IMG/VR virus record: IMGVR_UViG_3300037041_000414
Coordinates: 1-33,571 of that record
Reading direction: 5' to 3' (one strand)
Source: a virus
DNA: 33,571 bases
Shown here in pieces: positions 7,167 to 13,611 of this stretch. Each line of letters begins with the position of its first letter. Position 1 is the first letter of the stretch. The notes beneath the pieces are model-generated. The model was not told the origin of the DNA. It made no database searches and saw only the letters and a list, made by a program, of their open reading frames with translations. Made by a program: the position numbers and the translations under genes.

Positions 7167-7558
7167 GATTTCACCGTTTCAATCAATTGGTTGAATCGTT
7201 GGTCGCGGATCTTGCGTTTCCCCGCGATCACATTGTGAACAAAGGTCATTGAAAATTGTGGATTGTTGTCCACGAACTTTTGAATTGATTTCCAACGTGT
7301 AATCAACGCGACACGAACAAATTCGCGGTCCTGGGTGTTGATACATTCCGCACATGGTGGAACGGGTGTCGTCACGATCAAACGTTCGATGTCGGTCAAC
7401 ACGTCCAACATGTGATCGTTTTCCATGCGACCATTGAACGCATTGGTCGCGGTCCAATAATTGAACCGCGCCAACGCGCAAAATTGACGAATGGATCCGA
7501 AACGCGATTTGATGTTGGTTTTGATCCGTTGGATCCTTTTGTGGGTCACTTGTTTCAT
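7163..7558 (-). CDS. Tandem helix-turn-helix-like protein, 131 aa
   Basis: Two similar halves can be aligned by eye: residues 12-60 (IKSRFGSIRQFCALARFN with a following TNAFNGR) and 81-130 (ITRWKSIQKFVDNNPQFS with a following HNVIAGKRK). Each has the layout 'xxRFgSIxxF ... F ... xxxxxGxxx', reminiscent of Xre-type HTH units in Bacteroidota phages. A CAEC pair (69-72) joins the halves. A protein carrying two HTH units in one chain could bind an inverted repeat such as the dyads upstream of the early promoters. The start ATG at 7558 overlaps the recombinase stop by ATGA. Regulatory function is inferred. Confidence 0.6.
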   Translation of the reverse strand: MKQVTHKRIQRIKTNIKSRFGSIRQFCALARFNYWTATNAFNGRMENDHMLDVLTDIERLIVTTPVPPCAECINTQDREFVRVALITRWKSIQKFVDNNPQFSMTFVHNVIAGKRKIRDQRFNQLIETVKS

Positions 7559-8556
7559 TTGTTGCCTCCGTTTTGATCTTCAAACATTTCGATTTGTTCC
7601 CCATTTTGAATTTTCACCACGCGTTCGATCGCCGCGTCCAACACGTCACGACGTTTTTCGTCCAACGTTAATTCCAACACCTCGGATTCGGTTGAACAAT
7701 CATTGATCAATGTGATCATTTCGTCGGGTGATTTCAAATCGGATTGGGGTTCCTCTGCGGGGGGTGATTCCAAACGTTTGCGTTTGTTCGTCAACGATTG
7801 TTTGAAATCGGGGTTTCCATGCAAATCGGAATTGTTTTTCCAAATGATCACCAAATCGTCCACGGTTGTCGCCGCGGCGATGTTTTCCAACAATGATTTG
7901 ATCCGATTGATTTCGTCGGCGAATGTCTGCGGTTTTGGTGGTTCGATTTGGGCCACCTGGATCACGGGTTGTTTTTTGGATTGTTTTGGTTTCGGATCTT
8001 CAACCGTCACATGATCCACGTCCATGGTGTTCAATTCCTCCGCGGTGTATGGCATGCCACCCAATTCGTCCGAAAAACACAATCGGAAACCCTGGGCCAT
8101 GGCGACTTTTTTGATCATGGTCATGGGTTTGGATCCCCAAAATTTGTTCAACGCGCCCTCCTTTGTGGTTCCGAAATACTCGGAAAAATAAACCTCATGA
8201 ATGAATGGGTGTTGAAAATCACGACGGTGGATCGTGATTTCGGCCCTCAATGTTGATTCCTTTGGTTTTTGGAAATTGACGGATCCGTCGGTTTTCACCG
8301 ACCAACCCGACAACAAACCCGAACGTTCCGCCCGTTTGATGTATGTTTCATATCCGACAATGACGGAAAATTGGTTCCCGTATTTGTTCGCGTAAATTTC
8401 ACGCTTAAATGGGTTCAATCCGAAACCTTGGGCGATTTCCACGAATTGTTCGAATTCGCCCTTGGTCAAATTGTTCGCCATTCCCATGGCGTTCAAATAC
8501 GTTTGTAATTTGCCCACGTCAATCGTGTGGACTTGGTTTTTTTGAATCTCGTTCAT
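7555..8556 (-). CDS. bet: RecT/Bet-family single-strand annealing recombinase
   Basis: Anneals complementary single strands in phage recombination-dependent replication. The 333-residue protein has the RecT/Redbeta core at about 1-175: a GLNPFKREIYANKYGNQFSV region with the following VGYETYIKRAERSG (47-80), and the closing FWGSKPMTMIKKVAMAQGFR with FSDELGGMPYTAEE (139-174). The remainder is a charged, Pro-rich tail with no known fold. I chose the ATG at 8556 because it is preceded by AACAACAACAAA and a well-formed promoter; a longer frame would cross the promoter. No exonuclease partner was recognised nearby, though the 160-residue gene just upstream often accompanies such recombinases. SSB is encoded further down the same block. 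Confidence 0.93.
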   Translation of the reverse strand: MNEIQKNQVHTIDVGKLQTYLNAMGMANNLTKGEFEQFVEIAQGFGLNPFKREIYANKYGNQFSVIVGYETYIKRAERSGLLSGWSVKTDGSVNFQKPKESTLRAEITIHRRDFQHPFIHEVYFSEYFGTTKEGALNKFWGSKPMTMIKKVAMAQGFRLCFSDELGGMPYTAEELNTMDVDHVTVEDPKPKQSKKQPVIQVAQIEPPKPQTFADEINRIKSLLENIAAATTVDDLVIIWKNNSDLHGNPDFKQSLTNKRKRLESPPAEEPQSDLKSPDEMITLINDCSTESEVLELTLDEKRRDVLDAAIERVVKIQNGEQIEMFEDQNGGNK

Positions 8557-8580
8557 TTTGTTGTTGTTTTTGGGTTTCTG

Positions 8581-8633
8581 CGAATATACAATCGAATGAT
8601 CGTTCCAACAAATTTTGTTGAAATCATTTCGAC
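8581..8633 (-). promoter_or_regulatory. Early promoter with upstream dyad, before the recombinase gene
   Basis: On the minus strand: a dyad GTCGAAATGATTTCAAC (plus 8617-8633), a -33 box TTTG (8609-8612), a 20-base spacer, and a -7 box TATATTCG (8581-8588). Known Bacteroidota promoters have TTTG/TTG at -33 and TAnnTTTG at -7. A leader with AACAACAACAAA follows and then the ATG at 8556. The dyad overlaps the end of the upstream gene. Confidence 0.75.
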
Positions 8634-9106
8634 AATGTGATTTCAACGGTTGTTTTGGACGTTTTCATTGGCGGGTTGAATTCCACCATTTCACCCGTTT
8701 CGGGATCCACGTTCACGGTTGATTTGTTCAACGTTTTCAATTGGGCCTCCAATTGTTTGCGATTGTCTGCGGCGGTGTCCTCGATCGCTTTCAATTCGTT
8801 CCATTTGGCCGTTTTCGAAAAATCGTATTTCACCGCGGTTTCCTTATGTTTGAACGTGACGCCCAAAATTTTGACGCCCGTTTTGGCCTCGGATCCGTAC
8901 AAATACAAATCGTCGGTCGCGGTTTCGCGCAACCTGGAAATGGCGTTGTCGATCACCTGGGACATGAATTCCAATCGGGCCAACGCGGTCAACGTGTCAA
9001 CGCGTCCGTCGTCATTGGCGTCAATGATCATTTGTGTGAATTGTTCCGCGCGGGATTTGGTCAATGATGTTTCCGCGTTCACCATTTGGAGGAAATTTTG
9101 TTCCAT
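8624..9106 (-). CDS. Hypothetical protein, 160 aa, recombination neighbour
   Basis: A 160-residue protein whose first half is helical (SRAEQFTQMIIDANDDGRVD, ALARLEFMSQVIDNAISRLR) and whose second half alternates Lys-rich helix and strand, ending KTSKTTVEITLSK. I know of no named domain; genes of this type are frequent beside RecT-like recombinases in Bacteroidota phages. The ATG at 9106 is five bases from the preceding stop. The longer in-frame extension lacks a good start and would cover the preceding gene. The stop lies inside the dyad of the recombinase promoter. Confidence 0.75.
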   Translation of the reverse strand: MEQNFLQMVNAETSLTKSRAEQFTQMIIDANDDGRVDTLTALARLEFMSQVIDNAISRLRETATDDLYLYGSEAKTGVKILGVTFKHKETAVKYDFSKTAKWNELKAIEDTAADNRKQLEAQLKTLNKSTVNVDPETGEMVEFNPPMKTSKTTVEITLSK

Positions 9107-9110
9107 TGTT

Positions 9111-9452
9111 TTATGGGTTTTGATTGTTGGACAATTTTGATAATATACACGCGACGACGGATTGTCCGATTGAACCGACGTTGATGTTGTCAATGAATTC
9201 ACGAACCGCGTCCACCTCCATGAACTGAATGGATTGGCGGTCGATTTTGATCCCGAACGCGTTTTCCTTGTTCATGTGGTGGATCATGAACGAAATTTCC
9301 AAATCACAAAACCGATCAAAAATCCACGACAACATTGTGATTTCGTTTGTATCTTTGACCTCGTTGTTGTTGTTCGGCGTTTTTCGTTGAACATTGGGTC
9401 GGGCGGGGATCACTTGGTTGTGGTTCCCGCTTGGCTTTTTTGGTTGTTGCAT
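9111..9452 (-). CDS. Hypothetical protein, 113 aa
   Basis: The first 35 residues are polar and probably disordered (QQPKKPSGNHNQVIPARPN and an NNNN run); the rest is a compact domain with helices (ITMLSWIFDRFCDLEISFMI, HHMNKENAFGIKI, VGSIGQSVVACILSKL). The true ATG is at 9452, just after the stop of the upstream gene. Unrecognised family; an early gene by position. Confidence 0.7.
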   Translation of the reverse strand: MQQPKKPSGNHNQVIPARPNVQRKTPNNNNEVKDTNEITMLSWIFDRFCDLEISFMIHHMNKENAFGIKIDRQSIQFMEVDAVREFIDNINVGSIGQSVVACILSKLSNNQNP

Positions 9453-9454
9453 GA

Positions 9455-9757
9455 TCAAAAATCGACGTTTGGGATTCGGAAAAATTTGTCAATGGCGTCC
9501 AACGCCGTGTCCAATGTGTCGAAATCGATCGACGTGAACAATCGGAAAAAATCCCCGTCCCGTTGGATCACGAAAACGCGGTTGTCCTTGGTCCAAAACT
9601 CCGCGCCAACTTCATGGTTGACGGCGAAACGTCGGGCGTTGATTTTGATCAAATGGTGACGAACGATCGCGATCGCTTCATTTGGTTCGTTTGGCGTTGT
9701 GTAACGGGCCACCATTTCAAATTGTGGCGTTTCCTGGGTGTTGTTGTTTGGGAACAT
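9455..9757 (-). CDS. Hypothetical protein, 100 aa
   Basis: A 100-residue soluble protein starting at the ATG at 9757, with beta-rich middle segments (NEAIAIVRHHLIKINARRF, FWTKDNRVFVIQRDGDFF) and a short C-terminal helix. No known motif. It is transcribed with the early block; a 25-base gap separates it from the zinc-finger-like gene upstream. Confidence 0.72.
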   Translation of the reverse strand: MFPNNNTQETPQFEMVARYTTPNEPNEAIAIVRHHLIKINARRFAVNHEVGAEFWTKDNRVFVIQRDGDFFRLFTSIDFDTLDTALDAIDKFFRIPNVDF

Positions 9758-9782
9758 TTGATTTTGATTTTTATGGTTGAAA

Positions 9783-10085
9783 TTAAATTTCGTATGTGAT
9801 TATGAATTCGGGACCGACTTTTTTCGCACATTCGGAACCGATTGGAAAACAACCTTGGGATTCCAAATCATGTTGGCCCAAATCGGATTCGTCAATGTTG
9901 GCGGGGATCAAAAATCCGTCGGTTGTGAAATGAACAAACGATCGTTTGGCGGTTGATTTTCCGCAAATGAAACATGTGTTTGAATGTTCGCCATATCGTT
10001 CGACGTTGTCGTCGTATTTGGCGGAACGTACCGAATCCAATTCGATCACGTTGATCCCGTTGTGGGGGGTTGTTTTGATTTTCAT
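9783..10085 (-). CDS. Small putative zinc-binding protein, 100 aa
   Basis: Four cysteines are placed like a zinc knuckle: C38-x2-C41 (CFICGKSTAKRS) and, after about 37 residues, C79 and C86 (GCFPIGSECAKKVG). The second half resembles the closing 'G-x-ECAKKV' of small phage zinc-ribbon proteins that bind nucleic acid. It is the first gene behind a promoter with an upstream dyad and an AACAACAACAAA leader, so it is expressed early. A role in host takeover or regulation is possible but unproven. Confidence 0.7.
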   Translation of the reverse strand: MKIKTTPHNGINVIELDSVRSAKYDDNVERYGEHSNTCFICGKSTAKRSFVHFTTDGFLIPANIDESDLGQHDLESQGCFPIGSECAKKVGPEFIITYEI

Positions 10086-10105
10086 TTTGTTGTTGTTTTG
10101 TTTGG

Positions 10106-10158
10106 CTAATTTACACCGATTTTTGATTCAAACAAATTTTGTTTGTGAAATATTCAAC
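10106..10158 (-). promoter_or_regulatory. Early promoter with upstream dyad, before the zinc-binding gene
   Basis: Minus strand: dyad-like GTTGAATATTTCAC (plus 10145-10158), -33 TTTG (10133-10136), a 19-base spacer, -7 TAAATTAG (10106-10113), then a leader with AACAACAACAAA before the ATG at 10085. Spacing and boxes match the Bacteroidota consensus; the right arm of the dyad has one mismatch. Confidence 0.75.
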
Positions 10159-10357
10159 AATTGATTGTTGATTCGATCGAACAACGGATCGTCAAATCCT
10201 CGTTGTGGGCGTAACGATACCCCGACGGATCGGGATCGAACGCGATCAAATCGAAATGTTGGACGATTTTGTTGAACATTGTTTCGGCTTGTTCCTGGGT
10301 TTCGAATTGAATCGATCCCGAACACGAATCCAATGAAATGATCAATGTTTTTTTCAT
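10154..10357 (-). CDS. Hypothetical protein, 67 aa
   Basis: A 67-residue protein from the ATG at 10357 (ATGA overlap with the upstream stop): MKKTLIISLDSCSGSIQFET, a helix with ETMFNKIVQHFDL, then an aromatic and Cys-containing C-terminus. Unrecognised. Part of a run of three tightly coupled small early genes. Confidence 0.68.
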   Translation of the reverse strand: MKKTLIISLDSCSGSIQFETQEQAETMFNKIVQHFDLIAFDPDPSGYRYAHNEDLTIRCSIESTINC

Positions 10358-10626
10358 GATTGAAAAATGGTTTGGTTGTTTCCCCATTTGTTGATCACCT
10401 GGATCGCATGATCCAACGATTGGCGATCCATGTCGTTGTGGCCAAATTCATGACCGCGGAACGACACCCCAAAATATATTGGCGAAATGAATGGTTTGGA
10501 TCCGACGGCGATTGTTCGTCGATAAACGGTCAAAATGATTTCAAAACCATTTGACGTTTTTGTCGTGAACGACTTGGAAATGGTCGTTGTTTGACTGAAT
10601 TTTTCGGTTGTTGTTGTGATCTTCAT
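10354..10626 (-). CDS. Hypothetical protein, 90 aa
   Basis: A 90-residue, Thr-rich protein beginning MKITTTTEKFSQTTTISKSF, followed by strands (GFEIILTVYRRTIAVG) and a helix (RQSLDHAIQVINKW). Both ends overlap neighbours by ATGA, a clear sign of a translationally coupled operon. No known domain. Confidence 0.7.
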   Translation of the reverse strand: MKITTTTEKFSQTTTISKSFTTKTSNGFEIILTVYRRTIAVGSKPFISPIYFGVSFRGHEFGHNDMDRQSLDHAIQVINKWGNNQTIFQS

Positions 10627-10847
10627 GATTCAATTGTTTCGATTTCCATTGTGATTTGAACGTCGGACATTCCGATCGTTGTGAATGATCCGTCCATTTG
10701 CTCGGTCCAATCCAAACCGTGGTGATCACATTGTTCATTGAACGCGTTTTCCGCTTTGATTGGATCCACAAATTCACGACGTGAAAATTTGGTGGTGACA
10801 TGTTCAAACCTGGGTTGAATTGTCAAAATGTAGGTGGTCAATTCCAT
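10623..10847 (-). CDS. Hypothetical protein, 74 aa
   Basis: A 74-residue acidic protein starting at the ATG at 10847, after AATAAAACAACAAC, with a beta-type N-terminus (ELTTYILTIQPRFEHVTTKF) and an acidic C-terminus (SDVQITMEIETIES). It follows a strong GC-rich hairpin that separates it from the first early gene. Function unknown. Confidence 0.7.
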   Translation of the reverse strand: MELTTYILTIQPRFEHVTTKFSRREFVDPIKAENAFNEQCDHHGLDWTEQMDGSFTTIGMSDVQITMEIETIES

Positions 10848-10863
10848 GTTGTTGTTTTATTGT

Positions 10864-10885
10864 GGGCGGGGTGTGATCCCCGCCC
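10864..10885. terminator. GC-rich hairpin with the T-tract on the plus side
   Basis: Perfect 8-bp arms gggcgggg (10864-10871) and ccccgccc (10878-10885) around a 6-base loop. A T-rich stretch (TTATTTTTT) follows on the plus strand, which would make a rho-independent terminator for plus-strand RNA, although no plus-strand gene is visible. On the minus strand the hairpin is followed by ACAATAAAAC, so it would act there only as a structured element between two early genes, or as a stabiliser of the upstream message. Confidence 0.55.
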
Positions 10886-10895
10886 GTGTTATTTT

Positions 10896-11102
10896 TTAAC
10901 GAATGAACCACCCGATTTTGGCGTTCAAAATTTGAATGAACAATGGGTGATTTTCGGACATTACAATCCAAAATTCGCCATTTTGCAACCACGCCCCCGT
11001 TCCAAACTCGGAACGTGGTGACGCGTTTTCCCACGCGTCGTTCAATGTTGTAAATGCGGGAACCTGGGTTCCAAAAAATTCGATTGTGAATTGATTTTCC
11101 AT
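10896..11102 (-). CDS. Hypothetical protein, 68 aa, first early gene
   Basis: A 68-residue protein from the ATG at 11102, directly after AACAACAACAAC. The sequence is ordered and slightly hydrophobic (MENQFTIEFFGTQVPAFTTL, WLQNGEFWIVMSENHPLFIQ). The in-frame extension upstream would translate the promoter leader and was rejected. It is the first gene after the late terminator and a strong early promoter, so it is probably among the first expressed after infection; a host-interaction role is possible. Confidence 0.7.
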   Translation of the reverse strand: MENQFTIEFFGTQVPAFTTLNDAWENASPRSEFGTGAWLQNGEFWIVMSENHPLFIQILNAKIGWFIR

Positions 11103-11127
11103 GTTGTTGTTGTTTTGTTTCATGTGG

Positions 11128-11180
11128 TAAAAGTACACCAAAATTTCGTTCCCACAAATTTTTGTTGAATTATTTTCAAC
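11128..11180 (-). promoter_or_regulatory. Early promoter with upstream dyad, before the first early gene
   Basis: Minus strand: perfect inverted repeat GTTGAA-AATAA-TTCAAC (plus 11164-11180), -33 TTTG (11155-11158), a 19-base spacer, -7 TACTTTTA (11128-11135), then an AAC-repeat leader and the ATG at 11102. It lies between the late terminator and the first early gene. Confidence 0.75.
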
Positions 11181-11204
11181 AATGTTTTGTTGATCGTGGA
11201 CAAA

Positions 11205-11236
11205 ATAAACGGGAACCCGTTGGCCCCCGTTGTTTT
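11205..11236 (-). terminator. Probable rho-independent terminator of the late operon
   Basis: Read on the minus strand, AACGGGGGCCAACGGG is followed by TTCCCGTT and then TATTTTG. AACGGG pairs with CCCGTT to form a stem with a T-rich 3' side. It lies about 50 bases after the last late gene (stop at 11287) and just before the first early promoter, where a terminator is expected. Alternative pairings exist, so the exact stem is uncertain. The 11237-11286 stretch holds only AT-rich spacer and a short CCCAATTGGG palindrome. Confidence 0.5.
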
Positions 11237-11286
11237 GCTTTAACTTAAACTAATTTATCAACCAAACACCCAATTGGGGTTTTTCT

Positions 11287-11709
11287 TTATGCGTTGACCT
11301 TGCGTTCCATGATCGCCAAAACCACGTGTGAAATGGCCGCCGTGGGGATCAAATACCACCACGACATTCCGATCCCGTTTTTGGCCAAAATAAACGATCC
11401 AAATGTCACCCAAACATTCATACAATATAAACACCCGCCCAATGGTTTGTACATGGAACGGAATGGGTTTTTTGGGTGATTGAACCAATTCAAAAATTTG
11501 GTCCAAAAACCAAATATTTGTCCTGGCTGAATGACGAAATCAATGAAAATTGAAACCATGGCGGCGGTGATCGCAACGATCGCGGCCCATGAAACCATGG
11601 TGAATTGTGTGGGGATTGTGATCAAATTGGCGACCATGAATCCGATCATGATTCCGATCCCGACCAAAAATGTCGTGTTGATCGAATTGACGATTTTGTT
11701 GTTGTTCAT
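11287..11709 (-). CDS. Multi-span membrane protein with a CxxC motif, 140 aa
   Basis: Hydrophobic segments at about residues 12-32, 40-60, 98-110 and 116-134 predict three or four membrane spans. A conserved-looking motif KPLGGCLYCMNVWVT (88-102) carries a C93-x2-C96 pair; KPLGxCxxCxxxW is found in small membrane proteins of Bacteroidota and their phages (DUF1360-like), function unknown. It is the last gene before the late terminator. The AAC repeat lies inside the coding region here (MNNNK), unlike other genes where it precedes the ATG. It could be a second holin or antiholin, but nothing confirms that. Confidence 0.75.
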   Translation of the reverse strand: MNNNKIVNSINTTFLVGIGIMIGFMVANLITIPTQFTMVSWAAIVAITAAMVSIFIDFVIQPGQIFGFWTKFLNWFNHPKNPFRSMYKPLGGCLYCMNVWVTFGSFILAKNGIGMSWWYLIPTAAISHVVLAIMERKVNA

Positions 11710-11728
11710 TTTTATTTGGGTTTTGAAA

Positions 11729-12037
11729 TTAACAATGTGGGATCATTCCCGAAACCGACCATGAACACGCCCCGTCGTTGGTGGTAAAATATCCCCAACC
11801 TGGGACCGCCGCACAATCGGGAACGCGGATTTTGATAATGGTGTCGGCGTTCTCGTTGAACGTGAACGGCAATGTCAACGGATCGCCCGTTTCAAATTCG
11901 CCCTCAATCGTTTGGAACGATCCGTTGGAATTGAATATTTCAAACGTGATTGTCGCGTCACATGGCGCAACCAACCCGAAATCAATGGTGTCGTTCGGAA
12001 CGAAACACCCTAAATGTTTGACACAACCACAATTCAT
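11729..12037 (-). CDS. Small Cys-rich virion-type protein, 102 aa
   Basis: A 102-residue protein starting MNCGCVKHLGCF, with further cysteines at residue 26 (APCDA), in VPDCAAVPG, near GACSW and at the very C-terminus. The middle is beta-rich (SFQTIEGEFETGDPLTLPFT). The layout suggests a secreted or virion-exposed beta domain, perhaps a fibre or head decoration. It lies in the late region after the neck-type genes. Upstream (12054-12061) is a perfect TAnnTTTG box on the minus strand. Family not recognised. Confidence 0.7.
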   Translation of the reverse strand: MNCGCVKHLGCFVPNDTIDFGLVAPCDATITFEIFNSNGSFQTIEGEFETGDPLTLPFTFNENADTIIKIRVPDCAAVPGWGYFTTNDGACSWSVSGMIPHC

Positions 12038-12053
12038 TGTTCAATGTTTTTTT

Positions 12054-12066
12054 CAAATATACGTCA
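12054..12066 (-). promoter_or_regulatory. Candidate -7 box (TATATTTG), repeated element copy 1
   Basis: Minus strand TGACGTATATTTG, in which TGA is the stop codon of the preceding short gene and TATATTTG (12054-12061) is a perfect Bacteroidota -7 box, 16 bases before the next ATG. The same 13 bases occur at 19738-19750 in the same gene context. No clear -33 TTG at the right distance, hence low confidence. Confidence 0.35.
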
Positions 12067-12159
12067 AAATTTTCCGAATGGCGATTTGGATCGGATTTCG
12101 TTCACCGCTTGTTGAACCTCTGCGATCCAGGTGAACCAATATTTGATCCGTTGGATCAT
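12064..12159 (-). CDS. Micro-protein, 31 aa
   Basis: A 31-residue frame from the ATG at 12159, which overlaps the stop of the neck-type gene (ATGA), to a TGA at 12064. It is a single amphipathic helix rich in Trp and Ile (MIQRIKYWFTWIAEVQQAVN) followed by a short SKSPFGKF end. The start overlap, fitting codon use and absence of any alternative in the gap support it. Function unknown. Confidence 0.5.
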   Translation of the reverse strand: MIQRIKYWFTWIAEVQQAVNEIRSKSPFGKF

Positions 12160-12722
12160 GGACAATTTCCTCCGATGTTTAGGGTGTCACAATATTCCTC
12201 CAACGACATGTCGCGATCCCCAATCAAATCAAAATCAAACGCCACAAACGTCAATTTTTTGTCGAATGGTTTGTTTTTGTTTGGTGATTCCCTTTTGACA
12301 ACGGCGATTGGATCGATCCATGATTCCACGGGTTCAACGAAAACATTCGTGAATGTAGCGGTGGACGGCAACGACGCCGTCATGATCGCAAATCGCAACC
12401 GTTCCTCCAAACAATGGGGTTCGACACCGCGAACACATGCGACAACGGTCAATTGGTATTTGATCCGAAAAAATTGTTGGAACGCCGTGAACCGTTTGTT
12501 GTTTGGTGATTCCGAAAATTGGATCCGACCGTCGTTTCGAAACCTCAAATAAAAATACAAATCGTCGTGATCATGAACACCCGCGAACGAATATTCGTTT
12601 TCGTTTTCGTTTTTGATCAACACACGACCGTCGTCGTCAATGGTGGCCAAATACACCGATTTTTTCATTTCGGGGATCCATTGGTGGATCGAATCCGCTA
12701 ATATTTTGACAATGTTCAACAT
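12156..12722 (-). CDS. Putative head-tail connector / tail completion protein, 188 aa
   Basis: A 188-residue protein: MLNIVKILADSIHQWIPEMK at the start, an acidic loop (DDDGRVLIKNENENEYSF), long strands (KYQLTVVACVRG, KKLTFVAFDFDLIG) and an acidic end. The length, the alternating strands and the position right after a gp10-like gene suggest a tail-terminator or connector protein. I recognise no diagnostic motif. The ATG at 12722 is used; the in-frame TTG six bases upstream is less likely. Confidence 0.5.
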   Translation of the reverse strand: MLNIVKILADSIHQWIPEMKKSVYLATIDDDGRVLIKNENENEYSFAGVHDHDDLYFYLRFRNDGRIQFSESPNNKRFTAFQQFFRIKYQLTVVACVRGVEPHCLEERLRFAIMTASLPSTATFTNVFVEPVESWIDPIAVVKRESPNKNKPFDKKLTFVAFDFDLIGDRDMSLEEYCDTLNIGGNCP

Positions 12723-12724
12723 GA

Positions 12725-13165
12725 TCAAATGAATTTTGTGAAATCCTCCATGAACAAATCCGTGATGTATTTTTCAACGGATTCACGTTCGGACGATGTC
12801 GGGGTGAAAATTTCCTTTTTTCTGCGGTCCTCCTGGCCTTTTGCCTTGGCGAAATCGCGATCATTCGCGACAACCAAAAAAACGTCACGGCCCGATTTGA
12901 CGGGTTTGATTGAATTCCTCAAATCACCCGTGAATTCCAAATCGACGTTGTCCGTTTGGCGACCGTTTTCCGATCGCTTGGTGATCCATGATTTGGATTT
13001 GTATTTTCCAATTTTTGACCCATTGGACGCGCCGCCGTCGTTGAAAATCCGTTGTTTCATTTCACCCTCCAACAATTTAGCACCCAAAAACAAAAATGTC
13101 ACTTGGTTGGACGACGCCGCGCGGACCGCTTGGTCAATGTTTTTTTTGAATTCGTCGGGCGTCAT
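12725..13165 (-). CDS. Putative neck protein (HK97 gp10-like), 146 aa
   Basis: Starts MTPDEFKKNIDQAVRAASSN and carries the GDLRNSIKP-type segment around residues 83-90 that is typical of HK97 gp10-like head-closure proteins ('tGxLrxSI'). The C-terminal half is strongly charged (DFAKAKGQEDRRKKEIFTPT, EKYITDLFMEDF). Such proteins sit at the portal-tail junction and help complete or seal the head. The ATG at 13165 overlaps the spanin gene stop. A longer in-frame reading upstream would overlap the spanin gene and is rejected. The location far from the portal is part of the unusual gene order. Confidence 0.6.
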   Translation of the reverse strand: MTPDEFKKNIDQAVRAASSNQVTFLFLGAKLLEGEMKQRIFNDGGASNGSKIGKYKSKSWITKRSENGRQTDNVDLEFTGDLRNSIKPVKSGRDVFLVVANDRDFAKAKGQEDRRKKEIFTPTSSERESVEKYITDLFMEDFTKFI

Positions 13166-13611
13166 GGTTTGGTGGGTTTGATTGATTTGACAAAATATCC
13201 CGCCGCGATCAACGCAACAATTCCCAACACGGTCCAAATCCACCATTTCCATGGTAATATGTTCGACGGTTCGGGTTCCATTGTGGTCACGGACGTTTGA
13301 ATGATTTTTTCGACGCGGATCGTGTCGGGCGGACATGTTGTTTTCACAAACACGGAATCCCCTGGCAACCAAACAATTTTTGTTTCGATGTTGGTTTTTT
13401 GATCTTTGACGAAAATGGTGTCACGGGACGACCAACGGACAATGGTGTCGAACGATGTTCGATTGGTCACGATCGTGGTGTCACGGATCACGGTTTTCAC
13501 CTCGGTCCGTGTTGGACATGGGAACCGATCATGACAACGTTCCGCCGTGATACATGACGACATGGTCATGATCATGATCGCCAATCCGATCCATTCAATT
13601 CGGGATTTCAT
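13162..13611 (-). CDS. Putative single-gene spanin (u-spanin), 149 aa
   Basis: Spanins fuse inner and outer membranes in the last step of lysis of Gram-negative hosts. This protein has an N-terminal hydrophobic signal ending in a lipobox-like M-S-S-C (C20), which would anchor it in the outer membrane, and a C-terminal membrane span at about 123-141 (WWIWTVLGIVALIAAGYFV) with a basic KSIKPTKP end. Between them lie about 100 residues of beta-type sequence (DTTIVTNRTSFDTIVRW, SSRDTIFVKD, DSVFVKTTC). A lipoprotein plus a C-terminal span in one chain is the topology of phage T1 gp11, the known u-spanin. It lies directly after the holin, overlapping it by 17 bases. Confidence 0.7.
   Translation of the reverse strand: MKSRIEWIGLAIMIMTMSSCITAERCHDRFPCPTRTEVKTVIRDTTIVTNRTSFDTIVRWSSRDTIFVKDQKTNIETKIVWLPGDSVFVKTTCPPDTIRVEKIIQTSVTTMEPEPSNILPWKWWIWTVLGIVALIAAGYFVKSIKPTKP

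Noticed and set aside
8557-8646. Longer N-terminus of the recombinase (start at 8646)
   Set aside because: It would translate the promoter and the AAC leader and overlap the upstream gene; the ATG at 8556 is preceded by the regular leader.
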